A DNA stretch of 64,000 bases from Owenia fusiformis (Eukaryota > Annelida > Polychaeta > Sabellida > Oweniidae), in NCBI GenBank assembly GCA_903813345.2, contig CAIIXF020000012.1:22394184-22458183 (forward strand), read 5' to 3'. The notes below the pieces were generated by a model, which made no database searches, was not told the DNA's origin, and saw nothing but the letters and a program-made list of their open reading frames with translations. Shown here in pieces: positions 24,701 through 36,700 of the stretch (within the stretch, counting starts at the first letter, position 1; each line of letters begins with the position of its first letter). A program made the position numbers and the translations under genes.

Positions 24701-27700
24701 ATATGTCGAAGGAGTTCAGATCTGGTATGGCCCTATTTTCATGACAATGAATAAATGAAATTAAAAGTGCCTATTAAAATGAACACCAGTTTATGTGATT
24801 TGTTAGTGTAAATGCAGGCCCGTAGCCAGGATTTGCCAAGGGACGCCTTGGTTCAGTTTCAGTTTTCAGGTTCAGTTTTCAAATATTTCCAGGGGGGGTT
24901 CACATTTGACAATTTTGGCCCAAATATGGCTAAAATCACTTAAGAAGTGCTCAAAATGGTGAAAAACTGAATGATTTTGAAAGAATTTTTGGTCAGGGGG
25001 GGGGGGGGGGTTCGCCCGAACCCTGCAAACCTCCCCCTGAAAAGTATTGTGAATGACATACACTGAGAGGCAGCTCCTGTAGGCCTACAATGGCTTTGAT
25101 CAGAGTCAACATGGAGAGCCCAAAATCTCCAAATAATTCAGTGTTGCCTAGCAACTGGACATCTGAGTACATCACCACAAAAGCTGGAACAGAATGTATT
25201 CACGCAATTTTTACAAGTTCCATATACTGTACATGTATGTGGCCATTTAGATTGGAATTATTTTACATCTCAATAGCAAGGAGACACATGTTTTAGGTTT
25301 AGGTTTTTAGTCAATGAGTACTAGCCTGTCAAGCCCTTAAAGGAGAAAGTAGGTTGAGAAGAATGAAAATTCTCCAATTATTACAAATATACTTCATAGA
25401 AACTTAAAAAAATATGAAATTCAAGTCTGTTTTAACAATAAAAAGATAAAACACTACATACCTGCTGAATAACCAATGAGAATGCAGAAATATGCTGATA
25501 TAAACCTAAGCATATCTCTACATAGTATTGTCTCTAGCATGACAACATATGGCCCCAGTTTAGCAAACAATCTGCTGTAAAACAACATATATGCCCAGCC
25601 TGTAAGCATCAGTAGAGCAAGGGCGATTTCCTCTCTTGGGTGGCAGAAGACACGTAATATGGCAGTGGTCAGGAAAATAATTATGTGGACCCATCTGAAA
25701 TGAAAACAGATATTTTAAGCTACTTTTTGTATACATGTACATTGTATGTAACAGATCTTAAAAGTGGGAAATACATATAGACAACTAGAGGTGTCAAAAC
25801 ATATAGACAACTAGAGGTATTTAATTATTGTTAACAAACTACATGTAGCTTCAGGTACCAGGTATATTTAAGAAAAACATTCATTTTGGAACAAAAAGTA
25901 CCTTTTACATTGATTAAGTGTTGAAATAAAATGTCAAAATTGTACATTACAGTGTTATAGTTCAAAGATTGTGTAAATGCTACCTTTGTAAGAAAATGTA
26001 CATTTTACCGGAAAAAGTTACATTATAATATGGAAAAGAAAATAGCTACCTTAAAATGTTGAAAGCTCCACATCCTTTACCAAGGAAATATAATCTCCAG
26101 CCAAGCCAGTTGAGGTCCAGGCACTGGAAAAGAGAAACACATTAGACAGAAGGAAACAATCAATTATCATAAAAACATCAGTTGGGCTTGCAACAGACAC
26201 AGAGTGTATGCTTTAATGATATGTCTCCTGGAAACTCTTCCTCAAAATTTTGCTTGATTATATCAATTTCAAATATCTTTTTTTCTTTTTTATTGCTTTT
26301 TTATTCATAAAAACATTTGAAATCATTTACATTGACACATGCAATGCTTTTTTGAAAACTTGTGCAGAAAAAAAGAAATAAAGGAAGAGATCAAAAATAA
26401 AGGAAGAGATCAAAAAGATCTATACTATTACAAGATCAACCAACCTGATTAACATAAACATGTAGACAATGGACGTGTAACTAGACACCTTTATGTAAAT
26501 TAATGTTTACCTAATGCAAATAAATGCCTCATGGTGTTCAACTTATGGATGGAGGTGTCCAATGAGACACAGGACTTTAAAGTATTCAACTTATAGATGG
26601 AGGTGTCCAATGAGACACAGGACTTTAACGTATTCAACTTATGGATGGAGGGGTCACAGGACTGACTTTAAGTGTTCAACTTATGTATGGAGCTGTCCAA
26701 TGAGTCACAGAACCTTAAAGTGTTCAACTTATGGACAGAGGTGTCCAATAAGTCACAGAACTTTAAAGTGTTCAACTTATGGACGGAGGTGTCCAATGAG
26801 TCACAGAACTTTAAAGTGTTCAACTTATGGACGGAGGTGTCCAATGAGTCACAGAACTTTAAAGTGTTCAACTTATGGACGGAGGTGTCCAATGAGTCAC
26901 AGAACTTTAAAGTGTTCAACTTATGGACAGAGGTGTCCAATGAGTCACAGAACTTTAAAGTGTTCAACTTATGGACGGAGGTGTCCAATCAGTCACAGAA
27001 CTTTAAAGTGTTCAACTTATGGACGGAGGTGTCCAATGAGTCACAGAACTTTAAAGTGTTCAACTTATGGACGGAGGTGTCCAATGAGCCACAGGACTTT
27101 AAAGTGTTCAACTTATGGATGGGGTGTCCAATGAGACACAGGACTTTAAAGTGTTCAACTTATGGATGGGGTGTCCAATGAGTCACAGGACTTTAAAATG
27201 TTTAACTTATGGATGGAGCTGTCCAATGAGTCACAGGACTTTAAAGTGTTCAACTTATGGATGGGGTGTCCAATGAGACACGGGACTTTAAAGTGTTCAA
27301 CTTATGGATGGGGTGTCCAATGAGACACAGGACTTTAAAGTGTTCAACTTATGGATGGGGTGTCCAATGAGTCGGAGAACTTTAAAATGTTCAACTTAAG
27401 TATGGAGCTGTCCAATGAGTCACATGACTTTAAAGTGTTCAACTTATGGATGGAGGTTTCCAATGAGTCACAGGACTTTACAGTATTCAACTTATGGATG
27501 GAGGTGTCCAATGAGTCACAGGACTTTAAAGTATTCAACTTATGTATGGAGGTGTCCAATGAGTCACAGAACCTTTAAGTGTTCAACTTATGTATGGAGC
27601 TGTCCAATGGGTCACAGGACTTTAAAGTATTCAAATTATGGATGGAGGTGTCCAATGAGACACAAGACTTTAAAGTGTTCAACTTATAGATGGAGGTGTC

Positions 27701-30700
27701 CAATGAGTCACAGGACTTTAAAGTATTCAACTTATGGATGGAGGTGTCCAATGAGACACAGGACTTTAAAGTGTTCAACTTATGTATGGAGGTGTCCAAT
27801 GAGACACAGGACTTTAAAGTGTTCAACTTATGGATGGGGTGTCCAATGAGACACAGAACTTTAAAGTATTCAACTTATGGATGGAGGTGTCCAATGAGAC
27901 ACAGGACTTTGAAGTATTCAACTTATGGATGGAGGTGTCTAATGAGTCACAGGACTTTAAAGTATTCAACTTATGGATGGAGGTGTCCAATGAGACACAG
28001 GACTTTAAAGTGTTCAACTTATAGATGGAGGTGTCCAATGAGTCACAGGACTTTAAAGTATTCAACTTATGGATGGAGGTGTCCAATGAGACACAAGACT
28101 TTAAAGTGTTCAACTTATGGATGGAGGTGTCCAATGAGTCACAGGACTTTAAAGTATTCAACTTATGGATGGAGGTGTCCAATGAGACTCAGGACTTTAA
28201 AGTATTCAACTTATGGATGGAGGTGTCCAATGAGTCACAGGACTTTAAAGTATTCAACTTATGGATGGAGGTGTCCAATGAGTAACAGGACTTTAAAGTA
28301 TTCAACTTATGGATGGAGGTGTCCAATGAAACTCAGGACTTTAAAGTGTTCAACTTATAGATGGGGTGTCCAATGAGTCACAGGACTTTAAAGTATTCAA
28401 CTTATGGACGGAGGTGCCCAATGAGTCACAGGACTTTAAAGTATTCAACTTATAGATGGAGGTGTCCGATGAAACACAGGACTTTAAAGTGTTCAACTTA
28501 TGGATGGAGGTGCCCAATTAGTCACAGGATTTTAAAGTATTCAACTTATGGATGGAGGTTTCCAATGAGTCACAGGACTTTAAAGTATTCAACTTATGGA
28601 TGGAAGTGTCCATTGGCTCACAGGACTTTAAAGTATTCAACTTATGGATGGAGGTGTCCAATGAGTCAAAGGACTTTAAAGTATTCAACTTATGGATGGA
28701 AGTGCCCAATGAGTCACAGGACTTTAAAGTGTTCAAGTTATAGAGGTGGCCAATGAGTCACAGGACTTTAAAGTATTCAACTTATGGATGGAGGTGGCCA
28801 ATGGGTCACAGGACTGACTTTAAAGTGTTCAAGTTATAGAGGTGGCCAATGGGTCACAGGACTTTAAAGTATTCAACTTATGGATGGAGGTGGCCAATGG
28901 GTCACAGGACTTTAAAGTATTCAACTTATGGATGGAGGTGTCCGATGAGACACAGGACTTTAAAGTATTCAACTTATGGATGGAGGTGTCCAATGAGACA
29001 CAGGACTTTAAAGTATTCAACTTATGGATGGAGATGGCCAATGAGTCACAGGACTTTAAAGTATTCAACTTATGGATGGAGGTGGCCAATGGGTCACAGG
29101 ACTGAATTTAAAGTGTTCAAGTTATAGAGGTGGCCAATGGGTCACAGGACTTTAAAGTATTCAACTTATGGATGGAGGTGGCCAATGGGTCACAGGACTT
29201 TAAAGTATTCAACTTATGGACGGAGGTGTCCAATGAGACACAGGACTTTAAAGTATTCAACTTATGGATGGAGGTGCCCAATGAGTCACAGGACTTTAAA
29301 GTATTCAACTTATGGATGGAGGTGGCCAATGAGTCACAGGACTGACTTTAAAGTGTTCAAGTTATAGAGGTGGCCAATGAGTCACAGGACTTTAAAGTAT
29401 TCAACTTATGGATGGAGGTGTCCAATGAGTAACAGGACTTTAAAGTATTCAACTTATGGATGGAGGTGTCCAATGAGACTCAGGACTTTAAAGTGTTCAA
29501 CTTATAGATGGGGTGTCCAATGAGTCACAGGACTTTAAAGTATTCAACTTATGGATGGAGGTGCCCAATGAGTCACAGGACTTTAAAGTATTCAACTTAT
29601 AGATGGAGGTGTCCGATGAAACACAGGACTTTAAAGTGTTCAACTTATGGATGGAGGTGCCCAATTAGTCACAGGATTTTAAAGTATTCAACTTATGGAT
29701 GGAGGTTTCCAATGAGTCACAGGACTTTAAAGTATTCAACTTATGGATGGAAGTGTCCATTGGCTCACAGGACTTTAAAGTATTCAACTTATGGATGGAG
29801 GTGTCCAATGAGTCAAAGGACTTTAATGTATTCAACTTATGGATGGAAGTGCCCAATGAGTCACAGGACTTTAAAGTGTTCAAGTTATAGAGGTGGCCAA
29901 TGAGTCACAGGACTTTAAAGTATTCAACTTATGGATGGAGGTGGCCAATGGGTCACAGGACTGACTTTAAAGTGTTCAAGTTATAGAGGTGGCCAATGGG
30001 TCACAGGACTTTAAAGTATTCAACTTATGGATGGAGGTGGCCAATGGGTCACAGGACTTTAAAGTATTCAACTTATGGATGGAGGTGTCCGATGAGACAC
30101 AGGACTTTAAAGTATTCAACTTATGGATGGAGGTGTCCAATGAGACACAGGACTTTAAAGTATTCAACTTATGGATGGAGATGGCCAATGAGTCACAGGA
30201 CTTTAAAGTATTCAACTTATGGATGGAGGTGGCCAATGGGTCACAGGACTGAATTTAAAGTGTTCAAGTTATAGAGGTGGCCAATGGGTCACAGGACTTT
30301 AAAGTATTCAACTTATGGATGGAGGTGGCCAATGGGTCACAGGACTTTAAAGTATTCAACTTATGGACGGAGGTGTCCAATGAGACACAGGACTTTAAAG
30401 TATTCAACTTATGGATGGAGGTGCCCAATGAGTCACAGGACTTTAAAGTATTCAACTTATGGATGGAGGTGGCCAATGAGTCACAGGACTGACTTTAAAG
30501 TGTTCAAGTTATAGAGGTGGCCAATGAGTCACAGGACTTTAAAGTATTCAACTTATGGATGGAGGTGCCCAATGAGACACAGGACTTTAAAGTATTCAAC
30601 TTATGGATGGAGGTGTCCACGAGACAGTTTTACAGTTTATTTATTCTTACCTCCCCAATGGTAATAACAGCCCACCAAGCTAGAACTATCACTTCAGCTA

Positions 30701-33700
30701 CCAATCTGGCATTATTAGAGCTTTCTCTTGTATCATATGCATCCTGAAATAAACAATCAATCTGAGTTATTGCTATATTATGAAAATGCTACATGTTACA
30801 GATGCAAAAATTGAAGGCTTTTACAATCACCATTAAGTATCATAGTGACATGTTTTGCACAACAGGGTTTTTCTACAACAAAGCCTATACAAGGATTCTA
30901 AACAAGAATAATTCTGTGCTGAACTTTTTCAGAACTTAGATGAACTGGCATCTTCAACTGGGAAACAGATAGGGCCTACATGTATATAGAAAATCTTATA
31001 CTTACAAACAGAGTAATTCTTCTGTCAGGGTTTGGTATGAAACGTGTGATATTAAACAACCCTGAAGCATTAGATATGGTTACTGTCTCTATGGTTGGTT
31101 TGGGAAGGGGACGGTAATATGCGATTAATGTCAGTAATGTCATGTAGATTACATAAAAGATGGCGCCACTGTAGACCCATGGCCTCATGCTCAGATACTT
31201 ATGTTGAAGTATCTCGCCAAGTGGTTGTATTGAGAGAAATTTGGATGCCTGAAAGACAAGAGTTATTAAATTAAATACATTTTATATTTTTATCCATGGA
31301 TTATTATCTAAATTATCATTCAAATGTTTGAATAAAAGCAGGATAAGGGTATTTTTTCTGAAACCCAAAACATTCCGCATCTCTTTTCTCGTTACATTTC
31401 ATTTTGGTGGATTCAATATTGGCGAAGGTGGATTCAATGTTGTCGAAGTTGAAATTGTTTACATTACATAGTAACACTTTACAACTATAGCTTACATTTT
31501 TATGTGCACATTTGACAGAAAGTTCCAAGAGACTGCCATCCTGACATTTTCCATCATGGAATGTATCAATGTCTTCAAGGTCGTATATCACCGTAGAAAC
31601 TGACCCATAAGTCCAAAGTACTTGTTGTCGGCGAAACAGGATGTGCTCAACCAACTGAAAACAATTTTAGAAACAAATGAAGCTACATGTATTTTGATTC
31701 AGAGTTTTAAAAAGAGGGCAGCACCTATATACCACTGATATTGGCATATCAATCTGTCAGTGAGTAAAAACAAAGCCAACAAAACAATTTGCCTTATCCT
31801 TCTGTGTGTGTATAACTTATACTTATTGTTGATGTGCTTGGCACAGCTTTGTACTAATTACAATTATTGTCTCATTCAAAAACAGTCACAACTGTCAATT
31901 CAAACAAGGCACAGACGTGAACAATATCGTACCTAAAACACAGCAGTGTGACAGTGAAGAATTTAGGACGGGAAATCCAAAATGGCCACCTTAAAATTAA
32001 CCCAGAATGCCCAAAAACTAATCAGTTGTTAACTTTGATATGTAGAAACATCCCTGTAAATTTCAAATGAATCCGTCAAATTGTTTGGCTGGAAACCTGT
32101 AGACAAGTCTTGAAAGTGAAGATTTTAAGACGGAAAATCCAAAATGGCCACCTTAAATTATACCCAGAATGCCAAAAAACTAATCAGTTCTTAACTTTGA
32201 TACGTAGAAACATCCCTGAAAATTTCAGATGAATCCCTCAAATGGTTTGGCTGGAAACCTGTAGACAAGTCTTGAAAGTGAAGATTTTAGGACGGAAAAT
32301 CCAAAATGGCCCCTTAAAATTTACCCAGAATGCCCAAAAACTAATCAGTTGTTAACTTTGATATGTAGAAACATCCCTGTAAATTTCAAATGAATCTGTC
32401 GAATGGTTTGGCTGGAAACCTGTAGACAAGTCTTAAAAGTGAAGATTTTAGGACGGAAAATCCAAAATGGCCACCTTAGATTTTACCCAGAATGCCAAAA
32501 AACTAATCAGTTCTTAACTTTGATACCTAGAAACATCCCTGAAAATTTCAGATGAATCCGTCAAATGGTTTGGCTGGAAACCTGTAGACAAGTCTTGAAA
32601 GTGAAGATTTTAGGACGGAAAATCCAAAATGGCCACCTTAAAATTTACCGAGAATGCCCAAAATGTAATCAGTTCTCAATTTTGATACGTAGAAACATTC
32701 CTGAAAATTTCAGATGAATCCGTCAAATGGTTTGGCTGGAAACCTGTAGACAAGTCTTGAAAGTGAAGATTTTAGGACGGAAAATCCAAAATGGCCACCT
32801 TAAAATTTACCCAGAATGCCCAAAAAGTAATCAGTTCTCAACTTTGATACGTAGAAACATTCCTGAAAATTTCAGATGAATCCGTCAAATGGTTTGGCTG
32901 GAAACCTGTAGACAAGTCTTGAAAGTGAAGATTTAAGGACGGAAAATCCAAAATGGCCACCTTAAAATTTACCCAGAATGCCCAAAAACTCATCAGTTCT
33001 TAACTTTGATGCGTAGAAACATTCCTGAAAATTTCAGATGAATCTGTCAAATGGTTTGGCTGGAAACCTGTAGACAAGCTGAAAAGTGAGACGCCGCCCG
33101 CCGGCTGCTCACCCGCCGCCCGCCCGCTGCCCGTCAAGCTGACGACAATATCGTACCTTTATTAGGTACGATAAAAAGCCATATAATTATATATTCAGCT
33201 GGAATATTTGGGATGTAAAGTGAATTATCTGTCACACTGAGAAAAGTGTTACATTCTGTTCATTGCATAAAATCAAATCTGTGCATTGTCTTTAAAATAT
33301 CTCACCTCTACATGGCCAAGATGGGTGGCATACTGGGAGGGGGTGAAGCCAAGAATATTCCTGATGCTGTTCAACTTCAGTTTATCATCAGGATCCAGTG
33401 AGATTATGATGTCATACATTTCTGAAAATAACATCTTTTTATTGTTTTGATTTTCTGAAAGCTACATTTTCTTGACTTTTTTCTGACAAATCATGTGAAA
33501 ACTGATATTTTGATTCATTGTGGTCAGCTACACCTCTGTGTAATACATGCACAAGAGAGTTTCTAGCAAATCAATACGATCTCTGTCAAGTGAATAAGAG
33601 AAAATATTCAAAAGGCCATCATTGTACTATAAGGATGGGATCAGAAGTTACTTGATATATTTTAGGAATGTGTGGAAGTAAAAGAAAAAAAATTGATTTT

Positions 33701-36700
33701 TTTACAGGGTGGTTAAAAAATACAGAAACCCTTATTTTCTTTTTATCTTTGTCATATTATGAAATTACTCCCTGATATTTGGCACATATGTACATCATTT
33801 AATTACCTACCAACCTAACAGATTTCATAACCATCAGACTGATAGTCGCAATGTTACAGCTTTTTAAACAACATGCCCAGGTGTGGCCATGATTGTGCCA
33901 AAAGTTGTCAATGTAATAAGTTTGAGGTTTGTAATTGTCCTGGGTTCATTCTCAGACACAATACCTTTGGTATATCTAACAGGTAGAAGGTAGGTAGGGA
34001 CATTTCTAACGACATGTGTTGGTTTACATGAAGTGCAATACTGGTCATTGGAGCATGTAGTTTAAAGTGCTGTAACATTGTAAAGATCAGTCTGATGGTC
34101 ATAAAATATGGTGGGCTGATTAGAAACAAGAGATCATTTAAAAAAATGAAGGCTCGTGTGAAGGAGATGTTTGCAGTGTTGTAATGAATTGTATTGATAA
34201 ATAGGGATATGAAAATATAACACAAGATAAAAAAGATGTAAAACTTGATTATGAATATGTGAACTACATAATTTATTAATTATATTATAAAAAGAAGTAC
34301 AAAAACAATAGTGCTAACTAATATATTAACTAATACTGTAATATATTATTAGTTTATCAACAGGGTTATTGAAAAAGTTGGATTGGTCTTTGACTTTATT
34401 GAACTCATAACTAGTACTGTAATGCATTTCAAGAATTATTTCACTTCAGCATGTTCAGTGGGAGAAATAATGAGTTCCTGATCAAGACTGAAAAATTGAA
34501 ATTTTATGCATATTTTGAAAGATGTTCTATAACTTGTAAAGCAGGTGTTCCTTACAGAAGAGTGTTTTCTAAGTCAAGATTCACTGTATAAATAAATTGC
34601 CAAGCTTTCTTTTAAAAATTGCGTATATGTCATTTGAAACCCTCTCTAATGCAATTTTATTATAAACTAACACCTTAGGGTTAAACTTTTGCTCGAGGAA
34701 TTAACTCATTTTCATCAATAAATATCAGGTTTAAACCCATCAGGTTTTCTACTAGATATAGTAGACTAATGTTTAAACCTCAGTCCATTGTCATATCACT
34801 TACTACTAAACCCAACTGAGATATGGCTCTTGCCTCAGCACGAGTCAATTAAATATGTACAAATGCACCAAATATCAGGGAACAAATTCTAAAAATGACA
34901 AATATATGAGTAAAATAACAGCAGGGTTTCCATTTTTTACCACCTGACTCTGTAGATAAAGGTTGTACTACTATGTTTTATAGGACATTTACAGTGACTC
35001 ACTTTTTGCAGATTTTGGATTAATACTTTCTTTTAAGGCGAGCAAATGTAATGCTGTGTTGCCATGGTGATCCTGGGCATTTAGTGACGCTCCCTTTTCT
35101 ACAAGATACTTCACAATGTCAGGCTGCCCCGTGCACACAGCAAAAGATAAAGGGAACTCCCCTGAATAAAACATATTATATATCTGAAATTAATATAATA
35201 AATATGGCATTTTTGCCTTCTTCTTTCAGCATTTTGGTAAAATTTCATGAATTGAAATACTTGCAAAAGCAGATGATCAAGAGTTAAAAATACCAAGTCT
35301 TCAAAAAAAGATGCTACTGATCAATATATGACAGGAAAGTGTTCCTTTTTAATTTTTACCAGCTAAGCCTCTTCTCATTCAATTCCAATATTGGACGAAA
35401 ACATAAAATCAATGCTGACTGTATCCTTTTAATTCAATGTACCGAAAAGCCAAATTACTCCTCTTTGCAATGGAATATCATTCATTGACAGGGGGTCATC
35501 TCTGGCCGAATAATCATGAATTTTGCAAAGTGGGGCAAAATTCAGCTCGGACCCAAGTTAAAACATTGCAAAAGTCAGTACAAGGGGCATAGGGGCTATT
35601 GGAAGAAGGTGTGACAGGTATGGCATAGACAGTAAAGTGTTCATACTCATACTCTTGCAAGAATACATCCTATACCCCTCCAAATTGCCACCACTTCCTT
35701 GCACATAAAGATGCGCTCATCTGTCCACATCATGCATGGTTCAGCCCTGAATCATGTGTGGGTTAAACACTACAGGCAAATTATTGATATGACGCGTCAT
35801 CCGCTAGGTGCGCTGATCACGATCGCACTGGACGAAATGTTGCATCTCCAGGTGCAGAATTATTATGTTACCGTCAATGGAGAAAGATTGAGACCTTTTA
35901 TTTGGAGAACGTGCACAGTTGTACTTATCTGGCTCTAATACGTCCGCGCGTGTGTAAAAGTCTTATGTTTATAATGTACTTCCCAGTTTGCTACATTTTG
36001 CTACATTTGGTCAAGTCATTAAAACGAATGATTTGATAGTCCAAGGACGTCTATGGATAGTCATACTTTCACCCTTGGTTCATTTTTTTCATTTATAAAT
36101 AAAATTAATTTAAATTCACATATTCAAAAACTAGAAACTTTAAATCGCAATCGTACAGGGTGTTCCAAAAGTAACAGGACTGGTGCTGGCATTTTGTCAA
36201 TTCTGCACCGAGTGTGTTCAAATTTTCACAAATTGTACTTTGAAGTAGTGCAACTAAAATTGTAAAAGTTTCAGAAAAAATTATAAAATGCGGGTAAAGT
36301 TATGGTTACTATAGTAATGTGACATCACAATACCCGGGGCAACTTTTTCATGAAATTGTTATATCTAACATTTTTATATTACTGAAGCAAGTATCTAATT
36401 CGCCTATTACAATATAAAATTTCTTGTTTGTTTTATTAGTTGCTTTATAGTTATGGGGTTGCTATACAACTCAGATTCAAGTATGATTTCAAAATAATAA
36501 TATTTATTCAATTTCCTGAAATATCATTATGTATAACAGTTGCACAATTCACTGTTGAGTTTTTGAAAAGAGCCAATTTGAAGCCAGTCATCCACCTTGG
36601 TAAGGTGTCTGCCCACAAGTCAGCATTAAAGACCACTGCAGCTATAGCAGAGATAGGTCTTTAGGTCTAAGACCATGCATCATACTCTTCTGATCATGCA

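Noticed and set aside
24270-25296. Hydrophobic or proline-rich small ORFs around 24.3-25.3 kb
   Set aside because: They run through the GCC tract, the poly(G) repeat or the complement of exon 12. Only the 25062-25183 exon is supported.
26514-30747. Many long ORFs on both strands across the 48-bp array (up to 228 codons), with 16-residue periodic proteins
   Set aside because: The period is a multiple of three and the unit lacks stops in several frames, so open frames are automatic. They overlap on both strands, and the array sits in an intron of the channel gene.
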